Below the pieces are notes generated by a model. It ran no database searches, was not told the origin of the DNA, and saw nothing but the letters and a program-made list of their open reading frames with translations. A program made the position numbers and the translations under genes. 64,000 bases of DNA from Blastomussa wellsi (Eukaryota; Cnidaria; Anthozoa; Scleractinia; Plerogyridae), in contig OX393567.1 of the NCBI GenBank assembly GCA_947652115.1, positions 20,568,817 to 20,632,816 of the forward strand. The letters run 5' to 3'. Below, one piece after another: positions 1 to 11,655 of this stretch; within the stretch, counting starts at the first letter, position 1, and the number at the start of each line of letters is the position of its first letter.

Positions 1-2356
1 GACGCTACGTTTTCAGATTAAAGGAGCTTCGTCACGATATTTTGAGTTTTTTTTTTTTTGCAACGAACCAAATTACCCATAAAACGTAGGGAACCTAAAA
101 CTAATAGTTTACAAAGGAAGAAAAACACCAAAGCGGTTTTACTAAACCAAAAAGGAACAAGGATGGTCAAGGATGGAGAAGATTTAGGCGGATTGCAAGT
201 GACGAAGTTTGAAAAAGTGGCTCAATTTACAAAGTACTATTTATAAATTAGGCTGAGGGCCCCGGAGGAGGGAGGACTCCCGTATGAAAGAGAGGGGGAT
301 GTTCGTCGCCTCGCTTAGGGATGTATGTTTGGGATTTTACTTAGGCTGTGCTGTGCAAACGTCAATTTTTAGCCGTCAATATCTCCCTTAGGGTTACACA
401 CCAAGAAATATAGAAATATAAATTCAGTGCTTTAGTATTTTGTTTTTTAGGGACCAAAACAGTTTGAGCTAAGCCCAGATTTGTCTCTTTTTGACATTTT
501 GACGAGCCAGCTCGTCTGTTTCATAAGAGGTTCCCTCCCCCCCCTCCCGCACGCTAAAGAGGCACAAAAGGCTCTTTCAATTGATCTTTATTTACTCATT
601 TTGATCCTTATTTACTTATTTAATGTAAAAATAAATGACAAGTGTTCACGGTTCGAATGTCCTTAGAAGTCCCTCAGAAAATTACGGAAAATCGCACATT
701 AGAGTTTTCAGATTCGAATTTACCGTGAACCGCTGGAAGTCAGGTTTTCGACGTGCGTTTTCAACGTGGAGAGGTGAGTTTTCACCTATGTCATTTATCT
801 GAAAGCTTTTAGCATATAATTCTTGTTTTATCCCACGTACTGATACAAAAATCTTGTGGAGCATGTCTTTATGCATTAGCAGAAGCACAAATTTGGGCCA
901 AATGCAAAATTTAAATGAATTCTATTACATCTTCAAAACAAGTGCCATTCATGGCTGCTGATTCAAAATGGCGACCAATCTAGTCCACCGCCAATCTAAA
1001 TGGAATTACGTTTGAACGTCGAACCGCAAACGGGTAACCGCAAACCGCGGTTAGAGGTTCGCGGTAAACTCTCTATTGACGACCAAAAAAACCCTGCTCA
1101 CTTCCGGGTGCAAACGCTTACCGGCAGACGGCAGAAGTAGTTTTTTGTGGTTTGCGAGAAAAACAAATGCCATGCTACATAATCGTAATATTTCGTGTGT
1201 CAAATGAATAACAAGATAGTTTTAAAAATGTGCTTTAAAACGCAATTCAAGGCTCCACGTTTTTCAGTTTTAAATTTAACTTTCCTTAATTTCAAGCTCA
1301 CAAAATTTTATCGATTAAAAACACTTAGAACTCGATTTTTTTTATTCTTGGGTTAGCTCAATCAGCATTCAACCAACCGGGCCTGTCATCGAAGTAAAAT
1401 AGTCGTGAAGCATTGTTAAATTTAAGCACGATATAACGTGTGCTAATATATTCATTAAAATTTGTTTTTTAATTAGTAAGCTCAATATGGTATCGCTAAA
1501 GGATAAGAGAGTCCAGAACATGTTAACTACGGTTTACAAAGGCCTATGCAATATGGCTCCTGGGTATATCACGTCACTCTTCCACGAGAGCACTCATAGT
1601 GCATATAACTTAAGGGGACAAAGACAACTACAGGTACAAGCGGTCAGGACCACAACTTTTGGCCTCAGATCTTTCACGTATTTTGCCGTCTCTGGCTGTG
1701 TTCGAGCGCGGTATTAGCGTGACTCTCTAGTTTCCGATCTTTTGCCGCGACTCTGCGTCTAAGCATGGATGAGTTGTCACATAAAATAATAATACATGTA
1801 ATACATGCTAACATAAAATATGCATTTATATTTTATTTTATTTATTTATTTAATTATTTATTTTCATTTTTTAATTACATCTTGTACACGGGCAAATAAT
1901 GCAGTTTTCTCTCGATTAGGCTTATCTTAGTTTTGTTGTTGTATGTTCGTCTGGTGCTATTCATAAATCCGAATGGATCTATTGTTGTTCATTCCTTCCT
2001 TGGTAGTTTTCTAGCTTTGTCGCATATAAAAACGTTCTTATTGGTCAGTTTAACAATACCATTTGAAGCAAAATTACTGACCTAAAAATTGATTGCGTCT
2101 GCGGTTTTCATTACCAAAGTTTCTTAGCAGCATGATGAACATGACGTAACCTCGTTCAGTGCGCCATAATGGCGCGAAAAGGTTCCACAAGGGAGAATGC
2201 ACTCTAATTCCTTAGACCTCTCATAATACGCCTGGTTTTCCTGTGAACACAAGAGAAATGGCTCAAGGATTTTTACGCTGTTTGTTTTAATTCCATTTCA
2301 GCGTCATTTTAATTTACTTATTTCGGGCTGCGCACGCGCCATCATTATATACCAAA
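1..2356. other. Intergenic DNA with dispersed repeats; no gene recognised apart from a LINE remnant
   Basis: No multi-exon gene could be built here on either strand. Bases ~30-110 (a T-run followed by a motif reading gcaacgaaccaaattaccc) recur in diverged form at ~56895-56985, so this is a dispersed repeat. A LINE coding remnant lies at 1487-1740. Short ORFs around 58, 481 and 682 show no family features and are treated as chance ORFs. Confidence 0.5.
1487..1740 (+). pseudogene. LINE reverse-transcriptase C-terminal remnant
   Basis: The translation from 1487 contains the order KGLCNMAPGYITSLF, then YNLRGQ, then TTTFGLRSFTYFA. This is the layout of the C-terminal tail of reverse transcriptases from CR1/L2/jockey-type non-LTR retrotransposons (a 'K.LNG.AP.YL..LF ... 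LRG ... T..G.R.F...A...WN' pattern). The expected WNSLP box after the last motif is missing, the frame stops at 1717, and no upstream RT core is present. It is a 5'-truncated, decayed copy. The family is known; the exact clade is not determined. Confidence 0.6.
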
Positions 2357-2589
2357 ATGGCGGATGTTCCTGATGTGAAGATTTCGTTCCAGATTGTGCC
2401 TCAAGAATTGATGGATTTTGGGTTTCATCTGGAAGAAAGGTAAAAACTGTAACACTTAAAATCTGAGGCTAACAAAATACAAATATTGTTTCTTGTCCGT
2501 TCTATGAGATACGAATTTTTTTGCTTTTTCCGGTCGATTTATGACCCAGATTCTTCACTCACAGGCCATTAATCGATCAGTATCTCTAA
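2357..2589 (+). CDS. Hypothetical small two-exon ORF (35 codons)
   Basis: An ATG at 2357 in the context ccaaaATGGCGG opens a frame starting MADVPDVKISFQIVPQEL. It reaches a clear donor at 2439/2440 (GAAAG|GTAAAA). The first good acceptor downstream (ttcactcacag, ending 2564) joins in phase and gives six more codons before TAA at 2587-2589. The product would be 35 aa (CDS 2357-2439 and 2565-2589). No family is recognised. It converges on the 3' end of the CLN3-like gene on the other strand. It could instead be the first exon of a gene with other splicing, or a non-coding transcript. Confidence 0.25.
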
Positions 2590-2604
2590 CTCGATTAATA
2601 GGTG

Positions 2605-2610
2605 TTTATT
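2605..2610 (-). terminator. Candidate poly(A) signal of the CLN3-like gene
   Basis: AATAAA on the minus strand, about 26 nt beyond the stop codon at 2636-2638. The very short 3' UTR this implies is possible, but a more distal site is not excluded. Confidence 0.45.
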
Positions 2611-2635
2611 GCTCTTGTTATATCGCCAATATCGG

Positions 2636-3447
2636 TCAGCAGCGAGCATTGTCCATCCATCCGGAAAAATTTAAAAACTTCGAAAGGCAGTTTTCACCAA
2701 ATTGAAGCATACAGTGATCAGTTAAATATGGCTTCAGGAACATTCCTAGGAATACAGCGACATAAATTCCAGCGGATGATCCCAATGTGAGCATGCCCAG
2801 CGCAAACTCTCTTTCGGTTACATCTGTGATTTGTTCGCTTAGAAGACACAAAGAATTGGCATAGCTGCTTCCTGTAACAACACCGATCGCGCAACACAAA
2901 ACAAGGATAACTTTTACTTCTCTAACAAAGTTAAACCATGATGCAAACACAAAGAAAACCATCAGTGCAATGCCAAGCGCAGCTAAGATCCATGTATTTT
3001 TCACTTTCACGTGACCAGCTGCACCTGAACACGTGATTGAGACCACTAGGAGATACGAACGACCGACGAATCTTCCAATATTGTGGGCTAACATGTAGTA
3101 AGTGAAATGACCAATCAGGTAAGGCGACTCGTTCGGAAATACAAGCGATGGTATAACAGCTTGAACTGAAAGGTGATCCTCAAAGTATTGCAAGAAAAGA
3201 TATGTCATCAGCATGAAAATATTCCACGATACCAAAAATTTTTCCGTGATGTTAAGTTCACGAGTTGGCTGCCTTTCCTGTTGATCGTCAACAGCATCGT
3301 AGCGGACGCCAGCAAAACTTATGCTTTTGGATTGCTGCTGTACTGGCGACTTATCCAAGATAACGTACATCAGAGGGAAGAGAAACACACAAGGCAAGAG
3401 GACTGACACTGCGATTCTTGGTGAAACACATGTCCACGTTGATACAG
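2636..3447 (-). CDS. CLN3: CLN3-like gene, coding exon 2 (C-terminal two-thirds)
   Basis: The acceptor ends at 3448 and the exon begins in phase 1, completing an Ala codon (reading A-VSTWTCVSPRIAVSVLLP). It encodes residues 149-418, including the HFTYYMLAHNIGRFVGRSYL segment and the closing transmembrane pair. The stop is at 2636-2638. Confidence 0.9.
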
Positions 3448-3719
3448 CTGCAAACGAAGAAAAAATTAAATTTTAATAGTTACTTTATTGAGGAGGCTCG
3501 AAAGAGTTTTCTCACTGTTATAGTACTTGTAAAACGATGCAGGACTACAGGAAAGTCTTTACGATCATTCGGTCAAAGTATGAATAGATTTAGAACTCTG
3601 TTATTGGGTAATACTTTTAGAATGTTTATGACGTCATAGCGGTTACCATGACAACACCTCAACCGTGACAAGAGAACCCCCAAATTTTAGTTTTTGCCAA
3701 TTATCTTTAAAATTAATAG

Positions 3720-3764
<45 letters not shown>

Positions 3765-6700
3765 GTATAACAATATAATTTGGTTTTATCAACTGGGTTG
3801 ATAATGTCAATTGGCCACCGTAAAGAGATTCAAGAGCTGACGTTTCGAGCGTTAGCCCTTCGTTCTTCGGATTCGCTCCGACGAAGGGCTAACGCTCGAA
3901 ACGTCAGCTCTTGAATCTCTTTACGGTGGCAAATTGACATTATCAACCCAGTTGATAAAACCAAATTATATCTTTAAAATTAAGTTGGTGACCTCCCATT
4001 TTTATTTCGTTATTTAAAAGCTCGCTCAATTCTGTATTTTATCTGCCAGTATTAGAAAAATCTGTGTTGTGGAAATTTAGCTATATTAAAAAAGGCATTT
4101 TATAAATTACAAGAAATTTCACACCACAGTTTTTGTCCAAACTGTTTTATTTGAATAAGCGTACTGGATGTTAACCGTATGCAAAAAATCAAGGTAGGTC
4201 ACCGAGTTAATTTTCGAAACAAAAAGAAATGTTTTTCGCACGTTTCATTTCCGGTTTAGCCGATTTCAGCTGTTGTGCGCGCATATTTAATAACAATTTG
4301 GATCCAAAGCTGACGCGAGCAATGAAAGAGCGCGCGTAGCTGAAAACCCTTTCGAGCCTCCTTAAGGTCATTCCCCTGTATTGCATTGCGCATCCTTACT
4401 GCGCACGATTTATTGCGTCATCAGCGCGCACACCTAAAGAAAACTGCGGCGTTTTATTTACGGCTTTGCTCGTGAAGGAGATAAATCGTCGTTTTCTCGT
4501 AAACGAGTATGGTGACCTATATTTTTTTACCCTTTTTCTGAGACTAGCAATCACTTTCTTCCTATAACAGGAATATAAACAAATTCCCATTGCAGAAAAA
4601 TAAATAATCGACGGAAACGTGAACTTATTGAACAGACATTGTGGTCTCGAGAGCACTGCATACTAGTAACAAGTTTAATCAAGGTCGACTGGAAATGCGT
4701 GCTTTTATAATGAAACATATATTAAATTGTTCCTTGAAGGCGATACAGTATATCTATAGTTTTTTCCCTTGTTTTGCTTTCTCCCTATTTTTTCTTCTCC
4801 TATAAGACGTGACATAAGCTCAAAATGAAAACATTTCTGAAGCTGATATTTTAACGAATTATGGGGTATTTTCAAGGTGCTCCTGCTCCTAAACGAATAT
4901 GGGGACCCTTCTTTTTAATTACAAAATTTAAATCCCCTTACGATGAACAACAAATGGGCAAAGTTTGAACGAAAATCTGTTGTCAGTTCTATTTCAGGGG
5001 AATGACCTTAAGATGGCACTTTTGGGACCCAAACGTCCTTAAAGTAAAGTCCGTTCTGAATACGACCAGTAAGGCTTTGAAAAAATAGTGGTAGGAGTTC
5101 GTTCTGGGGCGGGTGGTAGTTGCTCGTAGTTGCTCTCTGATATAAGCTCTAAAGGGTATATGCAGGGTACCCTAGCACCCAGTGTCTTCGTCCCCCTTTA
5201 CCAACGGTCGGTAAACCGGCGAGCGACACTGAAAAGATGTAATTTGAAGTCCGAAAATATCCTACTTCCGATTGAACTGCGCATGCCTAGCTTTAAAAAG
5301 CTTTAACCGACAAACTCCATGGTATTTTACTTCCGCCCATTTTAATTGTCTACAAAATCGATCCTGCAACAGAACTTTCGAGAGCCGCCCGTCTCGCCAA
5401 GCCTGTGCAGCAGGCCACTAGCTAGATACACAAAACTACACCATTATTTTTGAGTTTCCATTGATGCGGGAAAATATTTCAACATTTTACAATGACGCCA
5501 AAATACCGTGACAGTGCCCGTTTAGACATGTTAGAGGGATTGTGCAACCAGCACCTCCTTCACAATACCCAGACCCCAGAGAACAATTTCCCCAAATTAC
5601 TGGCACTAGCAGTAAAGACGTAAAATGCCTATTTTTAGCAATTATTTTCCATCAGTTTTAAACTTATATGCAAACATTTTCTCTCGACATGTTTTTTTGA
5701 TAATGCAAACCTTTCGCTTTTCTCATAAATTTCCTTTTCATTTCGAAAAAAACAATAAAAAATTAACATGTCGCAGGGTCTTTATGGATCAGCCCCTGTT
5801 TTACTGCCTTCCTACGGAAGAATGATATTGGAGACTTCTACGCGCCATCTAACACGGTGGTGTTTCCATTTTAAACGGTTCACGGCACAGTACTTTCCTG
5901 AGGGCTAATATAGATACCAAGTGATAACAGAAAGCAATAACATCCCCTTTCTAATAGAGCAAATCGTATGAAAATATAACACTCAACCATATACAGGTGT
6001 GAACTGGCCAGGACTGACTTTACGCATAGTGACCGTGAGCTGAATCATATCAACCGTACGAAACGATAAACGATATGCAAATGTATATCATTCCTGAACT
6101 TGATGATATGTTGAATGGACATGCTTTCACTCCAGTACAAAGTAACTTGCATGATGGGCAACAGAACTCAGTAGAGTGAGTCTGTGTTACTGTGTAACGG
6201 CTACACTTCTTGGATCAGAAAGGAATCTACCATTAGTAAATAGCGCTTTAAGTTTGCATCTAACCTATTTACGAAGACATATGAAGGAAGTCCTGATCAA
6301 TCGATCAACTACCACGAGCGATAAGCCCAGCATTACTGAAGCATAAGTCATGAAAAAATCCAGTCATCTGAAACGCTGTGATTTTAAAATATCACCAAAG
6401 CACAGCTGTTTCCAATTTTTCAATTTTGAGATCTTTCTTTTCGTGCCCCAATACCCTAACCGTTCATCGGTCTCATTTATACTATAGATCTGGTTTAATA
6501 CCCATTCAGACCAACAAAATATGATTAGTTAAACCAGTTGCAGTGTTTACTAACAGAACGAAAACTCACCAGTCAACAGAGCATTGCAAGACTGAATCAG
6601 ATTTTACATGCGGTTCAAATAAGCTCTAACTTGCGCTTTCATTGAGCTTAATTTGAAAGCGAAAAGTATCGCTTGGCGTCTTCTATGCGATGCTTTTCGT

Positions 6701-7447
6701 TGTGAAAACATATACTTGAACCACCCAGCAGCATTTGCGCTGGGGAACAGATAAAGTGAGGAAAAGACTCGCTGGGTGCCCCTGTGGTTTACCCAATAAG
6801 TCAACTAACTTGACGAGGTGTCGAACCGCAGATATCTGAGGTCCAGTGTACTAACATTTTGAATATACCTGAATGGACTGAAAGAACTTCACTATATAAT
6901 TAAACCTAATAAAGTGCACTGATTCTCTTGTGTATTGGACTAGAACAGACTATAGCCTAACTATAACTTCAAGTTTTGTAGAAAGTTATCATGTCAACAC
7001 ACCTGAGTAATAAAAGGTACCCAATACAATACCCAAACCACCTCCTGTCACAAAGCTGTGGATCGCGAAGTCCCCATAAAACGCCGTCAGGGAAAGGAAT
7101 ACGACTTCTGCCAAAGCTCTGCCTGATTCGAAAGCAACGATCCCTACAAGCCGCGCACTAGGCGAATTGGTGATAATGATGATGATAATTCCCACGGCGA
7201 ACAAGCAAAACAGCAGCGCGATTTTACCGTTGTATGATACTTTGTGGTAAACCCAGGGAAAAGCTAGTTTTACGATTATATGGGCACATCCTGTCGTCAC
7301 TAATGCTGCCTTCATTATTGCGGGACTTCCAGCGAAAATGTCGATCGACGCCTCGATGATCACCTCGCCGAGGAAAACCATGAAGTATCCAAGGATGAAG
7401 AAAGCAACAACGTTGCGGAATCGCTCGCGTATGTTGCCTTGTTCCAT
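2636..7447 (-). CDS. CLN3: CLN3 (battenin)-family lysosomal membrane protein, two coding exons
   Basis: CLN3 proteins are multi-pass endolysosomal membrane proteins related to the MFS fold; loss in humans causes juvenile Batten disease. Two exons join in phase: 7003-7447 (ATG at 7447, MEQGNIRERFRNVVAFF) and 2636-3447, giving 418 aa (human CLN3 is 438). Family landmarks visible are RNVVAFFILGY near the N-terminus, then AEVVFLSLTAFYGD, a small-residue stretch TGGGLGIVLGTFYY, GRFVGRSYL in the second half, and EREFALGMLTLGSSAGI near the end; these match the spacing of human CLN3. Many hydrophobic segments support a membrane protein. The donor is TCAG|GTGTGT and the acceptor TTTGCAG. The ATG was chosen because it starts the conserved N-terminal segment; the frame remains open upstream without family similarity. 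The C-terminus ends in a cysteine but has no clear prenylation box. Confidence 0.9.
3717..3968. mobile_element. Penelope-like element tail, foldback (inverted) derivative with 15-bp TSD
   Basis: Flanked by direct repeats tatctttaaaattaa at 3702-3716 and 3969-3983. The left part (minus orientation) matches the full 3' tail of the Penelope-like element at 39679-40549, including the terminal cttaccccctcta. The right arm is an inverted copy of the inner tail only, ending at the ccaaatta box. The arms are separated by a ~15-bp spacer. It lies in the CLN3-like intron. Confidence 0.75.
3870..3917 (+). ncRNA. Hammerhead-ribozyme-like motif in a Penelope-like tail
   Basis: Same fold as the motif at 40392-40439: helix I gattc/gaatc plus gct/agc, box CCGACGA, hairpin gggc-taac-gctc, box GAAA, then acgtc with the predicted cleavage after the final C. 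The inverted partner on the left has lost most of the first box, so only this arm is complete. Confidence 0.5.
4361..5012. mobile_element. Non-autonomous TIR element, 652 bp
   Basis: Perfect 18-bp terminal inverted repeats: cttaaggtcattcccctg at 4361-4378 and its reverse complement at 4995-5012. The interior has no transposase-like ORF. It lies in the CLN3-like intron. No convincing target-site duplication was seen. Confidence 0.55.
5013..7002. other. Remainder of the CLN3-like intron
   Basis: AT-rich intron with no recognisable gene. Bases ~6715-6795 (with the string gcatttgcgctgggg) recur at ~28915-28995 and mark a dispersed repeat. Confidence 0.5.
7003..7447 (-). CDS. CLN3: CLN3-like gene, coding exon 1 (N-terminal third)
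   Basis: Encodes residues 1-148 plus the first base of codon 149. It carries the GEVIIEASIDIFAG region and the highly diagnostic block AEVVFLSLTAFYGDFA. The donor follows TATTACTCAG. Confidence 0.9.
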
Positions 7448-9051
7448 AGCACTTTCTTTCTTTGGAGAATGCTTTGAGGTAAAAGTTAAATGCAAGATAT
7501 GTAAAATTCTTAAAGCAATATACCGCCCTGTTGTTGTTGATATGCGAGAAAAGGCGATCAAACCACCACCCTTGAGTAACCACGTGAAACAAGTACGCTT
7601 AATTTTTGTAAACAAATCATTCTAGAATAATTTCTAAAAACCGAGGTCTCTTAGCTTCTGACGTAAAACTGTCCAACATGAAAGAGTAATCAGAGTTGTA
7701 AGAACAAAGCATAATCACTGTTTTGTTTATTTGAGCACTATTTGGATGTCGTTAATTTTTAATCCCCCAAATTATGTCATAGTCCTTATTACAGTAAGAC
7801 TATAAACAAGTAAAAGGTTTCTCTTTCTTATAGTTGCAAAGCAAAAGAGCCTTTACTATCAATTTAGTATGAGCGTACATAAATTACAAGATATATTGAA
7901 CATCTTCAAAACGGCGAATCGCTTCAGTAACTGTCAACAAGCGTAGCGGTAGGTCCGATGAGCGTACGTACGGAAATATGCAACAGCTTACTAGTATTCT
8001 GATTGGCTCCAAAGCATGGTATACAACCTATTATTGAAAACACGCCATGGTGAATTATAATTACTGAGATTTAAATCTACTTCTCCTGTTATTTTAATTA
8101 TTTTCTACAAGTTTTTTTACAATTAAAACTGCAAGGATGACACGAACTGAGAGAGATGCTACATCGCCCCAAGGTTACCCACCGCAGATCATGTCTTTCG
8201 AGTAACTGATTGAAAGACATCGTTTTGAAGGCTTAGTCCCATTCTCTTATGACCAGAGTCAGTACACGACTTTATCAAATTATTTGATAAAAATATGATT
8301 GGCACTCATAGTTGGAATCTTAATAATTGACTAAAACTTCTTCAAAGAAAGGACTGGTCAAGATGAATTTATAATAATTTCTGCTTAAACTGTCATTTAA
8401 GCATCATGACTACAATATAAGGACTTCATGACTGAGGTATTTAATAAGAATGGAGTTTTCATGATACGTTTATGACAAATTGCTTTCATGATCAGTCATT
8501 AAATATCATGTCTGAACTTAATGACTAAAATGGTGACTGATCATGATAAAATCACATTCTGTCACATTGAACTTTGACATGACTTTGTCATGGCAACTTG
8601 TGGCTCAGTTATGACAAGTCATGACATGTTTGTGACAAGTTATGACTCATAATAAATCATGATATAACATAAAATATCACAAAATGTCATGATTAATCAT
8701 GCTTTTCATGACCACTTTTAGCACGGGTATAAAATGGCAGGCATCAATGTTGCCTTGCTACTTTGATAATTAAGATAACCTCAAACTATGTGTCAAAGCA
8801 CCCAAAAGATTTTAAAGGAGAAAAATTTACCTTGAGAAAAAGATATGGGCAATAAATGCAAAAGATTCATTTCCAGTAGCAAGAAGTTGGCCTTGTTTTA
8901 AATGGATTTTAGGCCCTTCAGGTGCCAAAACATAAGGGGTGGACAATCACCGGATTGAATAGCCAAATATTTATTTAAATAGCACCAGTCTTAATCTTAT
9001 CATACAAGTTTCAAATGCTGAAAAAATGAGAGAAATTGGCTTTCTTGTACC
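7448..9051. other. Upstream region of the CLN3-like gene; no gene recognised
   Basis: Contains the presumed promoter and 5' UTR of the CLN3-like gene, although no TATA or initiator could be fixed by eye. The only striking structure is the TCATGA-rich block at 8391-8712. Confidence 0.4.
8391..8712. repeat. TCATGA-rich low-complexity block
   Basis: About 320 bp dominated by the palindromic hexamer TCATGA and close variants (tcatgact, catgacaa, atcatgat) on both strands, with no fixed period. It looks like a degenerate simple or palindromic repeat and has no coding frame. Confidence 0.6.
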
Positions 9052-9957
9052 CACGTCCAAGCGATGTAGCGCGTCCGGCTAAAACCCAAATTAAAGCTTA
9101 TGGAGCTGCTATCTAAATATACCGCCCATTTTGGGATATAATGAAATGTCGAAATTTTCACAACGTCTAAAGGCGAGCATCTGATTTGGCTTTTGGCCGC
9201 TTTAACTCAAAGCGAATTTCGTATTTCGCTAATTTGATGGTTCTCGGGTTTCCGGACCCAAAGCGCTAAAACAACTTGTCTGCATTTTATCATACTCGAG
9301 TTCAGTAAAAAGTTACAGAACATTTTCGAAACAGGGCTAAAAAATATTGGAGTGATCGTGCGGAAATGCCTCTCGACGAAAAATGGTTTTGAGAAATAAA
9401 AAAATCGCAGACACGTTTTTGTTGTTTCTATGTTAAACTGACTTATCTCCAAATTTGGGGTCGATTGAACAAATTCTCTTTGAGTTAAAGCGGCCAAAAG
9501 CCAAATCAGACGCTCGCCTTTAGACGTTGTGAAAATTTCGACATTTCATTATTATTCCAAAATGGATGGTATATAACGATTATTCCATGAGCCCGCGTTG
9601 GATATGAAGTGATAAAATAACCAACGAGCGCGTAGCGCGAGTTGGTTATAATCACTTCATATCCAACAAGGGCGAATGGAATAATTGTTTTAGTAAATTC
9701 TCAAACCGGGTTTTGCCGCCGATTTTTATTTCCACAATTTTACAAAGCGTCCGGAAAGAGCATACAACTTCCTATTTTCCATATGACGTAAAACTCGGAC
9801 CATTGGCTCATAGTCGGAGTTTTTTAGCCAACCAAAAAGCTAGAAATGCAATAGTCGGAGCTGAGAATATACTAAAGAATATACTATAAGCTTTAATTTG
9901 ATAGTAGGTCTTAGATATCTGCAGTTTAACCCGGACGCGCTACATCGCTTGGACGTG
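9052..9957. mobile_element. Element with 27-bp TIRs enclosing a second foldback
   Basis: Outer inverted repeats are at 9052-9078 and 9931-9957, exact reverse complements over 27 bases and beginning cacgtccaagcgatg. Inside, a longer inverted pair of ~85 bp (about 9126-9210 and 9479-9566) contains ttggcttttggccgcttta. A separate palindrome around 9595-9665 sits near the right end. No transposase ORF is visible. It reads as MITE-type elements nested in one another. Confidence 0.6.
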
Positions 9958-11655
9958 AGACACCCCTGAAGGTATACGGTAACCTTAAATGAGACTCACC
10001 AACGTCAGGACAGTACGTTTTCTTCGAGATAAACAAGAGTGACACACGTTTATTTAAGAACTGCAAAACATGTTAAGCGCTACGATCGGTACTCTATACT
10101 CAAAAATGCTATTCTGGACGTCGTGGTATTAATATCCAACAAATTTAGACTTAGCTTAGCCTTTGAGAGCAGACGATTGTTTCAGCTCTAGTTTCACCCC
10201 ACCTCTGGCAGGCTATACTTGCATGGCTTCGATGTGATTTGGTTTCTTTCGTTTTCCTGATTTGGTTTCTTTCGTTTTCCTTTCGGAGCCATGTTAGAAT
10301 CTTTTAATATTTATTAACAAAACATCGTGTATTGAGTGTTTTGCCCAAACGGGTTCATGTCACGTACGTGGGCTCCATAACAAAGCAAATGCAAAAATGT
10401 AAAATAGGCGTTGTCGATCGCTAGAATCTCTGACGTATTTGTTGCTGATTGGTTCTTTCCCAATTCCCAATTTCCATATTCACAGTATTGTTTGTCAGTC
10501 AGTCAGACAACAGTCTCGGACGGGTTAAGACGTGAAAAGCCGACCTTGAAGACGAAGTACCGAAATCGTTTGGGAAAACGAAATCAGCCTAAACCAGTTT
10601 TATTCAGCCCATGGTTAGTATGAATTTCTTGATATTTTACTTATGAGCGAGGGTAATATTATACCAAAACTACTACCTTGAACACGCCACTCTTCCCGAC
10701 TCGGAGTACGTTTCGTGTCGAAGCTCAAATTAACGCCCGGCGCTTCTTAAGCAACGACGAAAACTAAGCCAGGGACTATTCGCGGACGCTTACTATTTGA
10801 GCATTTATAACGAGCGCTTGACTTGCTTTTATGGAAACGGTCACCGTCAACTTTTTACTTGTGCGTGTTTAAAATATGATTGGGAACAGTAAATTATAGT
10901 TTACACTCTTGGTTTATTTCTTACGTAATTTCTATCCTTTATTTTCAGAGATAAAGGCCTGAAGACAGCAAAGTCAGGAAGAAACGAGATGGAAAGAACT
11001 CGAACAAGAAAATTTCGTTCTTAACTTGGTGGAGGAAGAGATAAGATTATTATTTAAGAATTTTGTTTATTTGAAATCTTTCCGATAAGAAATGGCAGAT
11101 CTGTGGGATATTTAGTATACAATAAAACAGTTTAATTGCTATAAATTTGATATGTTTTCACGGCTAAGATAATTGCATTCGAGCGGGAGAAAAGAAAACA
11201 TTTTGAAAATTTATTCTGCCATATTTGTCGGAAAGGCTTTGAAAACTTTCAATAATTTGTAACAGTTTTCTAATTGTTTGGAGTTTTATTCTTGAGCGTT
11301 TAATGCACACTTCGTGAATAAAATTTCGTTTGTCGGTGTTTGGCATGCTTTATTTTCTTGACAACTTTTTATTTCGTATTTTTTTTGTCATTGAAACGGC
11401 TATTTAGAAATAAAAGCGCTCAAGGCTCCGAAATGATTTGAAAACATTACACACCGAAATACATTGTGTAGTTATTTTAAGGTGGTACTGCAAGTTGAAA
11501 TCAAGTCGTGGTAATAATTGGCTTTTGGAACTATTGGAATCGTGATCATGTCAATCAAAGCGAATATTGTTGTGCCAAAATGCACTTGTGCAAGAAAGTC
11601 AATGATGAAGATTTGTAATGTTTCTCTAGCTTGTTCTCGTCCATAAAATTGTCTG
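9958..11655. other. Intergenic; possible small spliced non-coding transcript
   Basis: No protein family was recognised. A plus-strand donor-like site (cccatg|gttagt, near 10614), an acceptor (attttcag at ~10949) and an AATAAA at ~11122 could delimit a small transcript, but no meaningful ORF crosses the junction. A ~23-bp motif with ggtttctttcgttttcc is tandemly doubled near 10240-10280. Confidence 0.3.

Noticed and set aside
7224..7625. Alternative-frame ORFs overlapping CLN3-like exon 1
   Set aside because: Shadows of the CLN3-like frame, without family similarity.
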